Origin: Bacteroidota bacterium
GTDB lineage: Bacteria > Bacteroidota > Bacteroidia > Bacteroidales > JAAUTT01
Assembly (NCBI GenBank): GCA_030706405.1
Contig: JAUZOO010000004.1
Span: 124,001 to 188,000 of the forward strand
Reading direction: 5' to 3'
DNA length: 64,000 bases
The translations under genes and the position numbers were made by a program. Positions 45,941 through 55,771 of this stretch are shown one piece after another. The notes beneath the pieces were generated by a model. That model worked only from the letters and a program-made list of their open reading frames with translations. It was not told where the DNA came from and ran no database searches. How positions within the stretch are numbered: the stretch's first letter is position 1; each line of letters opens with the position of its first letter.

Positions 45941-47551
45941 TCACCGCACAATATAGAAGCTCCTAACCACCGGTTGTGCCGATTTCACTTTCGGCTCTAT
46001 CGAGCGTCCATACTGCCAGGCTACTACTGTTACTTTAACAGGATATTTAGCTCTGGGCGGAATTTTGGCAAACACCAGTTCGCCGTTTCTAATTTCGGCA
46101 GGACCTTCCTGAACGTAAAAATAAACCGGCATTTGAGCATTGGATATGGCTGACAATTTCAGTTTTTGGATTCCAAACTTCTGGTTAGGAATAGAGTCGA
46201 AAGTTATTTTTTGATCCTGTCCATCTTTATTAGCCAGCGGAATACGAATATTAAGCTGCTGAACCGAACTCTTGTATTCAGCATCGCCATTGCTTTGCCC
46301 CAAGAGCCAGATGTCGCCGGTACGCTTTGGATTGTTAAAGCCCATACGGTAAAACCGGACGCTAAACGTGGTATCGTTAATCTTTTCAACCGGGCCACAG
46401 ATGCGCGTAACTGTGGGAGTTCCTTTTACATGCTCGTTCACCGCTTTAATTCGCAACGTATCGGTAAATACTGGAGCTACGTGAAAGGTAAGTCCGTCGG
46501 ATTCGGGCTTGAAGTTAGCCACAATGCGGGCATGAAGTTTCTGGTTAAAAGACAATAGCTTGTTATTCTGGCTAAATCCGATGTACTGATCCTTTTTACC
46601 CCGGACCGTTGCATAATATTTTTCGGTAGCATCGGTCATTTCTTTATCAAAATACCAGAAAGAGGCCTTTCTGACTCCAGAGAATTTAGCATAAGGAGCG
46701 GCCGTTGCATAAGGGTTTTCGTCTTTTCGCCAACGATCGGCTATCCAACCGGATTGAGGATAAACAGGGTTTAATGTTGCTGGTTTATCTAACGGCATAT
46801 GCTTAGGCAACCGATATTGAGCCGCCTTTTTAATAAAAAGTGCGAGATAATCCACCAATCCGTCCGAAAAATCAAAATGCCCACGACCAGCATCACACAA
46901 AAATGAAACGGACGCTTTAGGGAAACGGGCTTGAAAATCGAAAGCAGGTTTAACCCTGGCTTCCCACCATTCGTATTCCCCTTCGACCATGAGGCTGGGA
47001 ACGCCGTCGATGTTGCGGTTGCCCCAGTCGGGATTGGGGCGGCCACTACCGGTTAGGTTGGTTAGCGGGGCATCGCCATGTATGGAAAGGATTGCCAATG
47101 TGCGGGCTGGATTCCATGCCCCAAAATTCCATGGATAACTGGCACAAGCGGAATGCCCGATGGGAACAACCGGGGCGAATTCGAGTTCGGAATAACCCGA
47201 AACTTCAGCCAAAGCCTTCACCATATCGGTAAACTGCTCGCCGGCACCGTTATTAAAATCAAAAATAAAATTCAATCCCGGCGTTACCCAAATTTCGGCA
47301 AACCCCAAATCAGTCATGGTTTTGCGAAACGAAGCGTGTTCGAGAATACCTTCCTCAATCATATTATGTTGCCCAAAAACAACGCCCCTCACCTGCTTAC
47401 AATTAGCCGGAATCCAAAGAAATGCGCGAGGATGATCATTCGTTTCGCCCGAAATAACACTTTTTACTTCAGCCGACCATTGCCATTCGGCTGCAAGGGA
47501 AGAAACTACAAACGAGCTTATAAAAATGAGTACAACAATTATTGTCTTCAT
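45941..47551 (-). CDS. Secreted alpha/beta-hydrolase with C-terminal beta-sandwich, possible carbohydrate esterase
   Basis: A 536-residue protein with a signal peptide (SSFVVSSLAAEW). Residues about 30-260 look like an alpha/beta hydrolase: the nucleophile elbow is GHSACAS with S134, the acid candidates are E190/E192 in LMVEGEYEWW, and the His candidate is H225 in DAGRGHFDFSD. The chain then runs into a region of beta-strand character ending VTVVAWQYGRSIEPKVKSAQPVVRSFYIV. The same C-terminal domain ends the partial protein at 63546-64000, so they form a small local family. Esterase activity on acylated glycans is an inference from the triad and the setting; I know no exact family for it. Confidence 0.6.
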   Translation of the reverse strand: MKTIIVVLIFISSFVVSSLAAEWQWSAEVKSVISGETNDHPRAFLWIPANCKQVRGVVFGQHNMIEEGILEHASFRKTMTDLGFAEIWVTPGLNFIFDFNNGAGEQFTDMVKALAEVSGYSELEFAPVVPIGHSACASYPWNFGAWNPARTLAILSIHGDAPLTNLTGSGRPNPDWGNRNIDGVPSLMVEGEYEWWEARVKPAFDFQARFPKASVSFLCDAGRGHFDFSDGLVDYLALFIKKAAQYRLPKHMPLDKPATLNPVYPQSGWIADRWRKDENPYATAAPYAKFSGVRKASFWYFDKEMTDATEKYYATVRGKKDQYIGFSQNNKLLSFNQKLHARIVANFKPESDGLTFHVAPVFTDTLRIKAVNEHVKGTPTVTRICGPVEKINDTTFSVRFYRMGFNNPKRTGDIWLLGQSNGDAEYKSSVQQLNIRIPLANKDGQDQKITFDSIPNQKFGIQKLKLSAISNAQMPVYFYVQEGPAEIRNGELVFAKIPPRAKYPVKVTVVAWQYGRSIEPKVKSAQPVVRSFYIVR

Positions 47552-47566
47552 GGATTAAAATTATAA

Positions 47567-49906
47567 TTATTTCCCAGCGCTTTCAACTCGCAAAAGCAAC
47601 TGGTTGCCAGAAAAATCAGGTTGAATTTTTGTCTTGTTGAGAATAAGTAACGAAGGCTTTTTATCCATTGCAAACGAGGCATTAATCAGCGGTTGACCCT
47701 GAAGTTCCATATTCAGATTATTGCCGTTTTTCTGAGCAATCATATAAACTTTTGACAATGAACTGAAAATAGTTTCCGCATCTTTTCTGATGTAACTTCC
47801 ATAAACCATAAAATAATCCTTAACATCTTCGTTCTTAACATTTTTATTGTTTTCAGGATAAGAAACGCCAAATAAATACGCGTCGGTATCCCAACCATTA
47901 AACGAGTTACAACTGTTAAGATGCATAATATGACCGTCGGCCAATAAATTAAGATATAGCTCGGTAACTTTCCCGTTCTGCGTAATGCGAACTCCACGCA
48001 TAGTTTCGTTATGAAGACGTTCGATAACAGGAAGTTTGGTATCATTCGCCGAATCTTTCAGGATGATAGCTGTAATGAATTTGGTTTGTTTTACATCTTC
48101 GGGATATTCAATCGAATAGTAAACCTCGGTAGGATTCTTCGGGTCGCGGGCTTTAGGAGCTGTAATCTCTTTCAGTTTCATCTTTTCCGGAAAATCATGA
48201 TCGAAACCTGTCTGGACAAGTGTTTCGGGAAAAAGCGGCCGAACCAGCACTGCCGATTTTCCCTTTACGATACTGATATCGCCACCCACTTTTTGGGTAT
48301 CGCCACCGGGATGAAGCTGCCATGTAAATTTACCCGCTTCGTAGGCTTTCACATCATCTATAATCAGGATTACCTTGCCCAACCAGATAAAATGGCGAAA
48401 GTTACGGGCAAAATTGGCCGAAGTGGGACCGGTAGCATTGGCCTGAAGGTATTTAATGTCGCCGGCATCCATCAGCTCGCTCAGCTGTCCGCGCAGGGGC
48501 GAGCCATTATATTCCTGCTCTTTAGGTTGTGCTTTCCCGTTAAACATCACTACGTTATGAGCTTCGCTCTGGCAAAAATATTGCGAATATTCCTTTGATC
48601 CGTACCAGCTGTTTCCGGCATCTTTAATAATATCCTCACCTTTATGAAACAGGATGAATGAGCTGGCATCTGCATGAGAATGATTCCAGGTATAACCACA
48701 TTTTACGCCCAGCATTGTGGCATCCTTTTCCCACGAATTGCGCATGGAAGCCCAGTCCATATCCTCGAACAGAGCTGATGTCGGTAAATTGGGAAGTTTG
48801 GGGACTTTACTTATATCAGGCTGATAAACAATCCCAATGGGCGTATTTGGAAACAATCCCTCGCGATGCTGATTATTGGCAACTAAATTGATGTACCAAA
48901 GATTATTGAGGCTTTCATAACCTAAAGCCTGAAGCAGTTTTACCGGACGCTCGCCCGAAACGCTCAGCTCGCCATCACCAAAATTGAGCGAGAATAACTG
49001 TCCGGTGCGCGGGTAGCAAACGTGCATAAACCATTCGGCATAATGCTTAAGGCCGTCGAGTTTAGGTTGAGGCTTGCCTGGTAACGCATTGGTAAAAGCC
49101 AACCTAAAAAAGAAATACTCCGACACGCCAAACTGGGCATAATTCATGCTTTCGTACATTCCACCTTTGGAATCCATGGTTTTGGGCTTATTCTGAAGCT
49201 CATCACCATTAAAAAAAAACCATTCTTCAAAAGCCTTGGATACGGTTTCTGCCCAATTTTTTGCTTCGGGATAATCGTCCATGATTGCCAGGGAAGCAAT
49301 ACCAGCCATGCCCACACAGGCACTCCACCAGTTATGACCCATCGAGTTTAAGGTGTGAATGCGGGTATCGGGAAGTACCCATTCGTTCAACGCCGGTTTA
49401 ATGCCATTTCGCACCACGCCGTCAACAATGATTTTACGTTCGTCTTTCGAAAGTGTGCTGTAAATAGCATCGTAACCTATGGCTACCGACCAACACCTGT
49501 CGGCTGTTTGAAGGTCTGATGTCCAAGGCGGGTTTCGCTGCAACATCTCCGGGTTCGACCATGTTGGCTGACTGCAAAGTTTCAGCAGCACATCCTTAAT
49601 CCTGTCGGCATATTTTCGCTCATTGGTTACCAGATAAGCAATAGCCAAATAATCAATTTTGGCACGTGCATCGCCTTTATTAACAAGACCATCCGCTTCT
49701 TTTAAAATCGAATTCCAGTTATTATTAATGAACGTATCGGTTTTGATACGCTCTTTCAAAACATCAATTTTTGCTTTCGGAAAAAACAAGTATGGATGTA
49801 ACTTCTGATTTTGTGCAAGTACCCCATTTGTTGTAAAAACAGAATGAAAAAGAAAAAACATTACAACCCACAACGGGATATTGTTAGTTAAAGCAATTTT
49901 TTTCAT
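47567..49906 (-). CDS. Heparinase II/III-family polysaccharide lyase
   Basis: A 779-residue secreted protein (signal peptide to about residue 32, NGVLAQ). The N-terminal alpha/alpha toroid (about 35-370; MGHNWWSACVGMAGIASLAI, GGMYESMNYAQFGVSEYFFF) is followed by the heparinase II/III beta-domain with H409 and H411 in WNHSHADASSFILFHKGEDIIKD and SEAHNVVMFNGKAQ. Family members cleave uronic acid-containing chains by beta-elimination and leave an unsaturated uronate. The GH88 gene in the same run would remove that residue, a classic lyase/hydrolase pairing. The exact glycan is not readable. Confidence 0.75.
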   Translation of the reverse strand: MKKIALTNNIPLWVVMFFLFHSVFTTNGVLAQNQKLHPYLFFPKAKIDVLKERIKTDTFINNNWNSILKEADGLVNKGDARAKIDYLAIAYLVTNERKYADRIKDVLLKLCSQPTWSNPEMLQRNPPWTSDLQTADRCWSVAIGYDAIYSTLSKDERKIIVDGVVRNGIKPALNEWVLPDTRIHTLNSMGHNWWSACVGMAGIASLAIMDDYPEAKNWAETVSKAFEEWFFFNGDELQNKPKTMDSKGGMYESMNYAQFGVSEYFFFRLAFTNALPGKPQPKLDGLKHYAEWFMHVCYPRTGQLFSLNFGDGELSVSGERPVKLLQALGYESLNNLWYINLVANNQHREGLFPNTPIGIVYQPDISKVPKLPNLPTSALFEDMDWASMRNSWEKDATMLGVKCGYTWNHSHADASSFILFHKGEDIIKDAGNSWYGSKEYSQYFCQSEAHNVVMFNGKAQPKEQEYNGSPLRGQLSELMDAGDIKYLQANATGPTSANFARNFRHFIWLGKVILIIDDVKAYEAGKFTWQLHPGGDTQKVGGDISIVKGKSAVLVRPLFPETLVQTGFDHDFPEKMKLKEITAPKARDPKNPTEVYYSIEYPEDVKQTKFITAIILKDSANDTKLPVIERLHNETMRGVRITQNGKVTELYLNLLADGHIMHLNSCNSFNGWDTDAYLFGVSYPENNKNVKNEDVKDYFMVYGSYIRKDAETIFSSLSKVYMIAQKNGNNLNMELQGQPLINASFAMDKKPSLLILNKTKIQPDFSGNQLLLRVESAGK

Positions 49907-49997
49907 ATTTTTTATAAGGTTTTTATTGTCCGATTTGTAATGTAAAAGTGGCTGACAAAAATTAATACAACCTCCATTAATCAGCCTCTTTAATAAT

Positions 49998-51650
49998 TTA
50001 CAACTCCTTAATCAACATCACATCCCAAGGTGCTAAGTCTTTTTTAATTTGCAATTCACCGTTTGAATTGGCTTTCAAAATAGTTTTTTCGGTATTCCAT
50101 GCCTGTTTTTTGAGGACTGCAGTTTGCTCGCGGTTGGGTGATTGTGGAGCACCAATTTCATCGTAAAAAGGTTTAATATTCCCGTGCGTATTATCAAGCA
50201 ATTCCATCTCGAACATTGCATCGGGGGTGAGATCTTTTAATATAAAATCTACCGATTTAGGAGATGCTTTCATGTAGTTTTTTACATTTTCGGCTGCCGG
50301 AACTTTTTGTTCATATTCTTTGGGATAGTTAAAGACCAAAGCCGAAATTTTACCGTTTTTTGACGAACGGCTCACAAACAGAGGTTCGGAGTAATAGAGT
50401 TTTTCGTCGCCCAATTGGTTTAACATCTGGTAAGCATGAAACGAAGGTTTTACAATTCCTTGATAGTTAATCAGACCAAAACCACCGTGAAAAATGGTTT
50501 CGCCACCACCTTTTTCTTCAAAAACATCGGTAAATGTCCAGTACGAAAGTGAATTAACCAGTCCGATGCAGTCTAAGTTTGTTTTCGCGATATAGGCGGC
50601 AACGGGTAAGTTATCGTGCATCGCATCGCGGCTACTGGGACTTGAGCTCCATTCGGTAAGATGAATTTCAGCTTTAGGATATTTGCTCTTAGCTAAGGTT
50701 TTGCGAAGCCAGTTCATATCGTCTTTGGTTGAATTGGCGTAACGAATAGCCCCTCGGGCCTTGCCTGTTTCGGGATCAAGTGCATAATCTGTTGGGTATG
50801 GGTGGGTAGAAATAAAATCGAGCGGCAGGTTTTCTTTTGCACAGAAGGCAAGAAAATCTTCCATCCATGGCGATTTCCACTCCTTGGTATTAATTACATC
50901 CTGATTGTAAAACACCGATTTATTTTTGTTGTAAACTTCATCTTCGTACCGATTATCAGCAACAAAATTACTGGTAGAAGGCCCTCCGACTTTTAAACGG
51001 GCGTCAACCGATTTTACGGCGGTTGCAGCTTCTTTATACAAACGAAAATAATTACTCTTGGTGCCATCCAGAAAACCGGGATTAAGGTTAGGTTCGTTCC
51101 AGACTTCAAAATACCATGTTAAAACTTCGTTTAATCCGTAGCGATCTACCACGTGTTGGGTAAAGTTTTTCACCAAATTGTGCCACTTGCCAAAACTAGA
51201 GGTATCAACCGAGATATTGGCTTTCCACCAAAATTGAGTTTTGCTGTCGGGTTTGGCCATAGCTTTGGGAAAGAATGCCAGCTCTACGAATGGCTTAGTT
51301 CCCAAATCAAGCATCCGATCGAACAAATCGTCGACATATTGCCAGTTATAAACCACTTTGCCATCATTTCTTGGAAAATACACGAACATATCGTCGTGAA
51401 ATAGCCCATGAAATCTAACATACTGAAATCCGCATTCATTATGAGCCAAACCCAGTTGTTCGAGCCATCCGGCCCGCAATCCTTCGTTAGCCCTTCCGGC
51501 ACCTACGCAACGGCTCCAGAAATGATCAAACTTTTCACCATTGGCTTTTGCGCTAATTGTTTGGCCCCAAGCAATATTGGTTCCTGCTAAGCCAATAGCC
51601 AAAATACCAAACACCATACAAAGCTTTAATATAGACCAATTTAGTTTCAT
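49998..51650 (-). CDS. GH39-like glycoside hydrolase
   Basis: A 550-residue retaining glycosidase. I start at ATG 51650 because it gives a signal peptide (LKLCMVFGILAIGLAGTNIAWGQ); a longer reading to 51752 would overlap the upstream gene. The TIM barrel shows the acid/base E186 in FEVWNEPNLNPGF and the nucleophile E333 in IHLTEWSSSPSSRD, the GH39 arrangement; a beta-sandwich follows (VSRSSKNGKISALVFNYP). GH39 includes beta-xylosidases, alpha-L-iduronidases and enzymes acting on arabinofuranosyl side chains of arabinogalactan. Context favours the last but does not prove it. Confidence 0.8.
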   Translation of the reverse strand: MKLNWSILKLCMVFGILAIGLAGTNIAWGQTISAKANGEKFDHFWSRCVGAGRANEGLRAGWLEQLGLAHNECGFQYVRFHGLFHDDMFVYFPRNDGKVVYNWQYVDDLFDRMLDLGTKPFVELAFFPKAMAKPDSKTQFWWKANISVDTSSFGKWHNLVKNFTQHVVDRYGLNEVLTWYFEVWNEPNLNPGFLDGTKSNYFRLYKEAATAVKSVDARLKVGGPSTSNFVADNRYEDEVYNKNKSVFYNQDVINTKEWKSPWMEDFLAFCAKENLPLDFISTHPYPTDYALDPETGKARGAIRYANSTKDDMNWLRKTLAKSKYPKAEIHLTEWSSSPSSRDAMHDNLPVAAYIAKTNLDCIGLVNSLSYWTFTDVFEEKGGGETIFHGGFGLINYQGIVKPSFHAYQMLNQLGDEKLYYSEPLFVSRSSKNGKISALVFNYPKEYEQKVPAAENVKNYMKASPKSVDFILKDLTPDAMFEMELLDNTHGNIKPFYDEIGAPQSPNREQTAVLKKQAWNTEKTILKANSNGELQIKKDLAPWDVMLIKEL

Positions 51651-51690
51651 AATAATTATTTTACTTTTATTAAATCCGTTAGGAATATTT

Positions 51691-53091
51691 CTATTTTTTA
51701 AAACTGATGTCAGTAGTAAACACTCCTGCCTTAATGTTTGCAGAAGCCGCATCGGTCATCACTTTTCCGTTTATCCGAAGATTTTCAAACCCTACATTTC
51801 TAACGGTATGGATCTTATCCCAACCATCGATAAGTGAAGGTTTACAATTAATACCCGTATAATTTATATCCTTAAAATAGATGTTTTCAATTCCCCGACC
51901 AGGGCCTGCATTATACTTTGTGTTATAACAGACCTTAAGATGAACCAACTGTCCTTCTTCAAAATCGTCGATGCGGATATTTTCATAACGGACATTGCGT
52001 ACCAGATTTAAATCGCCGGCATTGATCGCCAGACATCCCTGGTATTCAGGGTCGTCTTCGTCGTGTTCCAGAATATCAATATTTCTAAACAAGATATTTT
52101 CAATGGTATCGCCCACATGATTGGTATTTCCGTGCAGCCCGATAGTGGTTGGGTGGGCAACATCGGCCCAAAGTACCGAATTGGTAATTTTGCAGTTGCG
52201 GGCATTGCCGTAATAATCCCAACGATGTCCGTAAATTGCAATGCAATCGTCGGAAGTGCGCAAAAACACGTCATCAATAGCGACATCGGAGCAACTCATC
52301 AGGTCGATGCCATCGGTCCATCCGCCGGAACTGAATATTTTCAAATTTCGGATGACAATATTGTCCGACTGGCCGCCATAGACGGTATAATGTTTCGGAT
52401 TGATTACAATAAGACCATCGACCTCAACGTTTCTGGAGTTGGTAATTTCGATACCGCGTTCGGGATGGTCAATGATTCCCCGCCCGATGATACGGACATT
52501 CTCGGCATGATCGCAAACCAACTTACCTCGTATCACTGCTCCTCCGGCGATATAAACCGTTTTCCCGGACGGAATTTTGAAAACATTCCCTGGTTTGTCG
52601 GGAGGGGTATGAGTGCCGGGACCGAAATAAATCACGTTATGATCTTTGAGGTCAGGGATATTGGATTCTAATGAATTGGCAAAGAGATGAAGGTTATGCA
52701 ACTTGTCTCCGTCAAACTCAATAGACAATTTAGAAGGTTTGTTTAATGTAAAATAAGTGATATTGCCCGATACCTGTGGCACAACACCAGCCAACGCCGG
52801 ACGGATTTTTACGGCTTGTACATTCCCGTTGTTTTTCCTCACCATTACCTCTACAGAACCGGAAAAATCGAAAGTCACCATCGAGGCATCCTGAGGTTTA
52901 TCAAGGTCAACATTTACGTTATATTCGAACAGATCTTGCCATTCACCACCGGGCTTGCGAACCCGCACGGTATAATCATCATTATGAGCAGTGTAAAGCA
53001 ATTCGTTGGGAACAGAATAAATTTTGAGTTCCTGCGCACGCAAAAGCATTGCAACTCCAAACAGCAATATTATAATAAAAAACTTTCTCAC
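51691..53091 (-). CDS. GH28-like right-handed beta-helix glycosidase
   Basis: A 466-residue secreted protein (signal MRKFFIIILLFGVAMLLRAQ). Residues about 20-170 form a beta-rich domain, and 170-450 are a right-handed beta-helix with repeated V-x-I-x-x-x-x-I turns (VRIIGRGIIDHPERGIEITNSRNVEVDGL). The GH28 active-site acids are present: the D in GGWTDGIDL and D281/D282 in RTSDDCIAIYG, with a His in TTIGLHGNTN. GH28 enzymes hydrolyse polygalacturonan, rhamnogalacturonan or related galacturonides; relatives with this GFGTH-type front domain (IYFGPGTHTPPD) include other exo-acting beta-helix enzymes. Stop lies 40 bp before the GH39 start. Confidence 0.75.
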   Translation of the reverse strand: MRKFFIIILLFGVAMLLRAQELKIYSVPNELLYTAHNDDYTVRVRKPGGEWQDLFEYNVNVDLDKPQDASMVTFDFSGSVEVMVRKNNGNVQAVKIRPALAGVVPQVSGNITYFTLNKPSKLSIEFDGDKLHNLHLFANSLESNIPDLKDHNVIYFGPGTHTPPDKPGNVFKIPSGKTVYIAGGAVIRGKLVCDHAENVRIIGRGIIDHPERGIEITNSRNVEVDGLIVINPKHYTVYGGQSDNIVIRNLKIFSSGGWTDGIDLMSCSDVAIDDVFLRTSDDCIAIYGHRWDYYGNARNCKITNSVLWADVAHPTTIGLHGNTNHVGDTIENILFRNIDILEHDEDDPEYQGCLAINAGDLNLVRNVRYENIRIDDFEEGQLVHLKVCYNTKYNAGPGRGIENIYFKDINYTGINCKPSLIDGWDKIHTVRNVGFENLRINGKVMTDAASANIKAGVFTTDISFKK

Positions 53092-53104
53092 AATTAACTA
53101 GTAA

Positions 53105-54313
53105 TTAATACGTCACAACCAATGGCGATGCTATCCGTTTAGAAAATGCCGATAAATAGGCATCCCAATCCTTTACCGTTTTAAACTGTCCGCTCTTTTC
53201 CCATTCGAAACCGGCGTAGAAAACAACCTTTTCCTGTGGTTTGGCAAAAACAAACAGATGACTCTGCTCTTTCTGTTCTACACGATAATCTTTCATGTCA
53301 ATAAGTTGCGAAGGACTAATAACAATAGCCGTAGCCAGTTTCGAACTATCCATTGGCTCGTAATAACGAACCCAACCTTCAGCTGCATTGGTTTTTACTT
53401 CACCGTTCTTTTCGTGAAGGGTAATACCGGCAACAATATTGGGCAGTGGTTGGCTGCTCTTAAGTTCTACTTCGTAACGGGAGAGGTTGCTGCCCAGATC
53501 GAGGCTGATGCGTTTCTTCTCTATGATGATTTTTCCGTTAGCATCCCAGGGAGCATAAGTCAGTTCGAAGATGGTACGAATTGGCCCAACTGCAACAGTT
53601 TTATAAGTTACATAATTTTTTGACGCGTAAAGTTTTCCGTTATCCCACACGCCAATTCCTCCGCACCCACGACTATCACCCACATGATACGGGTCATAAC
53701 CTTCGCCGTGGTCGATATGGTAATAGCCGGCCTGAGCTGCATTTTTCTTATACCAGCTGTCGATGATGGAATAGTTGACGCATTTTAACCAACAGTCCAT
53801 CCCGCTGGTAAGGGTGCCGTCGGTACGGCCGGCTTCAGTGAGTTTTTGTGCGGTCGGGCCATACGTACGAAATGCAACTCTGTCGTTTTCCCAGGCATAA
53901 TCGTCGATGCGTTCGGGTACGAAACGGGAGTAAGTTGCTACCTTACTTTTGGGCTGTTTCGAAGCCCCATCTTTCAGTCCTTCGGCCAAGAACTTCCGAA
54001 CTTCTTTAGCCTTAATGTCAACCTGAAAAAGAATTTCATCGGGTTTTCCATCGACATCGTTATCCACAACTTGTGATGCCAAAACCTTCCCGGAAACGGC
54101 ATCTTTAATAAAAATATTTTCAGCACCAAAAGATTTTACGAGGTTCACCAGTTTCTCAACCGGAACCGATACAGTCTCCGATTTGCGGGCAAGGGGCAGG
54201 TTATTTTTAACCGCAAACCGTACTACGCTTGTTTTAGGGCCGAACGAAACCACCATGAAGAATAAGGTAACCGTCAAAACTGTTCCTATATTCTTGTTTA
54301 TTAAAATTTTCAT
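53105..54313 (-). CDS. DUF4861-family secreted protein
   Basis: A 402-residue protein; ATG 54313 gives the best signal peptide (GTVLTVTLFFMVVSFG). It matches what I know as DUF4861: F-V-P-E-R-I-D-D-Y-A-W-E-N-D-R-V-A-F-R-x-Y-G near residue 130, then GMDCWLKCVNYSIIDSWY, YHIDHGEGYDPYHVGDSRGCGGIGVWDNGKL and a beta-sandwich tail. The conserved Asp, His and Glu residues around the GEGYD and RGCGG motifs could form a sugar site. Members sit next to lyases and GH88/GH105 in utilization loci, but no reaction is known to me. It lies 13 bp before the GH28-like gene and is co-transcribed. Confidence 0.7.
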   Translation of the reverse strand: MKILINKNIGTVLTVTLFFMVVSFGPKTSVVRFAVKNNLPLARKSETVSVPVEKLVNLVKSFGAENIFIKDAVSGKVLASQVVDNDVDGKPDEILFQVDIKAKEVRKFLAEGLKDGASKQPKSKVATYSRFVPERIDDYAWENDRVAFRTYGPTAQKLTEAGRTDGTLTSGMDCWLKCVNYSIIDSWYKKNAAQAGYYHIDHGEGYDPYHVGDSRGCGGIGVWDNGKLYASKNYVTYKTVAVGPIRTIFELTYAPWDANGKIIIEKKRISLDLGSNLSRYEVELKSSQPLPNIVAGITLHEKNGEVKTNAAEGWVRYYEPMDSSKLATAIVISPSQLIDMKDYRVEQKEQSHLFVFAKPQEKVVFYAGFEWEKSGQFKTVKDWDAYLSAFSKRIASPLVVTY

Positions 54314-54436
54314 ACCAATTGTTTTATTCATCAGAAATGAAGCCATCGGTACGTCACGCATAGACGGCTAAACTAAATCACTACTTACTATGTTGATACT
54401 ATAAAAAATTAGGATTCATCCTCCAAAGCCCGTTGG

Positions 54437-55771
54437 CTATGATTTACTTAAAGCGACTAAAGGAGCATAGATGCTTTTGCCTTCTTTTAGCTTTTTATAC
54501 CGCAGCAAGGCTTCGATGTAATAATAATCGGCATAAATAATCGAAGCATCAATTTCAGAATTGTTGGGTTTATGCCCTGTTGAGTGAAGCAGAAACGACG
54601 GCTTTTTATCGCCGCTCAGGTATTTATCAGAAGACAAGCTTTCGAGCATCTTTTGGGCGGCATCGAAGTATTGAGTCGATTTTACTTTGTCGCCAACAAA
54701 CGTTGACAGCTCCAACAATGCCGAAGCTGTGATGGCTGCTGCCGAAGCGTCACGCGGAGCATTAGGAATGGCAGGGTCATCGAAATCCCAGAATGGAACA
54801 TCATCAGAGGGCAAACGCTTCAGGTAAACATCGGTCACCTTTTGTGCAAAATCGAGAAATTCGGGCTTTTTCGTTTCGCGGTAACACATGGTAAAACCGT
54901 AAATAGCCCACGACTGGCCTCGCGCCCACATCGAATTATCGGCATATCCCTGATGCGTGATACCTTTTATCTTTTTACCGGTAATGGTATCGTAAAGCAC
55001 CACATGGTAACAGGTATAATCCGGACGGAAATGATTTTGCATGGTAGTTTCGGCATGTTTAACGGCAATGTCGTAAAGCTTTTGGCTGCCTCCATTTTTA
55101 GAAGCCCAGAACAGCATTTCGAGATTCATCATATTGTCGATAATTGTGTTATGGGGCCATTTTTCATCCCTTACCTTTGATGGCCACGAAAGAATGGTTC
55201 CTACTTTAGGATTGAAAAGAGCCGAAAGGGAATCGGACACCTGAAGAATTATCTTTTTATATTCCGGATTTTGAGTTAGCCGAAAACCATTGCCAAAACT
55301 GCAAAACATCATAAACCCCAAATCGTGGTTATCCGCTTTACGAAAAGCCAACGGAGTTAGAGCACGGGTAAAACTATCGGCTTTTGCCTGAAGCTGAGCC
55401 GAGGGTTTAAACTCTTCGACATACCATAATATGCCTGGCCAAAAACCACTGGTCCAATCTTCGATGTTTACCAGTTTCCATTTACTATCAGTGGCATCAA
55501 TTTTCCGGGGCATTTGATTATAGCTGGTAAGTTGTCCCAAAGTTTGGCTGGTTTTATCGGCACAATAGTTTAAATATTGATTGGAATCAAAACCCTTAGT
55601 TTTACACCCAACATTTATGCTTGCAAAAAAAATGATTGTGCAGAATAGTACGGGGCTAAACTTAAAACTCGTTCGTTTTATCCGTGCAAAATTATTTTTT
55701 AAAGGCCGGATGCTGCTCGCATGACTTTGTTCATGTCTGTTTGCGTTTTTAGAAAAACATGCTCGGTTCAT
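54437..55771 (-). CDS. GH88 unsaturated glucuronyl hydrolase, lipoprotein
   Basis: A 444-residue (alpha/alpha)6-barrel enzyme that hydrates the double bond of terminal 4,5-unsaturated uronic acids, releasing the sugar they cap. The catalytic acids are D150 in DNHDLGFMMF and D212 in NTIIDNMMNLEMLFW. HQGYADNSMWARGQSW near 270 and IDASIIYADYYYIEALLR near the end fit GH88 well. The N-terminus is long: about 40 basic residues before a hydrophobic stretch ending in INVGC, with Cys56 as a candidate lipid site; the true start may lie further in. It is the first gene of the minus-strand run and pairs with the lyase-type genes. Confidence 0.88.
   Translation of the reverse strand: MNRACFSKNANRHEQSHASSIRPLKNNFARIKRTSFKFSPVLFCTIIFFASINVGCKTKGFDSNQYLNYCADKTSQTLGQLTSYNQMPRKIDATDSKWKLVNIEDWTSGFWPGILWYVEEFKPSAQLQAKADSFTRALTPLAFRKADNHDLGFMMFCSFGNGFRLTQNPEYKKIILQVSDSLSALFNPKVGTILSWPSKVRDEKWPHNTIIDNMMNLEMLFWASKNGGSQKLYDIAVKHAETTMQNHFRPDYTCYHVVLYDTITGKKIKGITHQGYADNSMWARGQSWAIYGFTMCYRETKKPEFLDFAQKVTDVYLKRLPSDDVPFWDFDDPAIPNAPRDASAAAITASALLELSTFVGDKVKSTQYFDAAQKMLESLSSDKYLSGDKKPSFLLHSTGHKPNNSEIDASIIYADYYYIEALLRYKKLKEGKSIYAPLVALSKS

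Noticed and set aside
51651-51752. Longer N-terminus of the GH39 protein
   Set aside because: It overlaps the end of the GH28-like gene and precedes a good signal peptide at ATG 51650.
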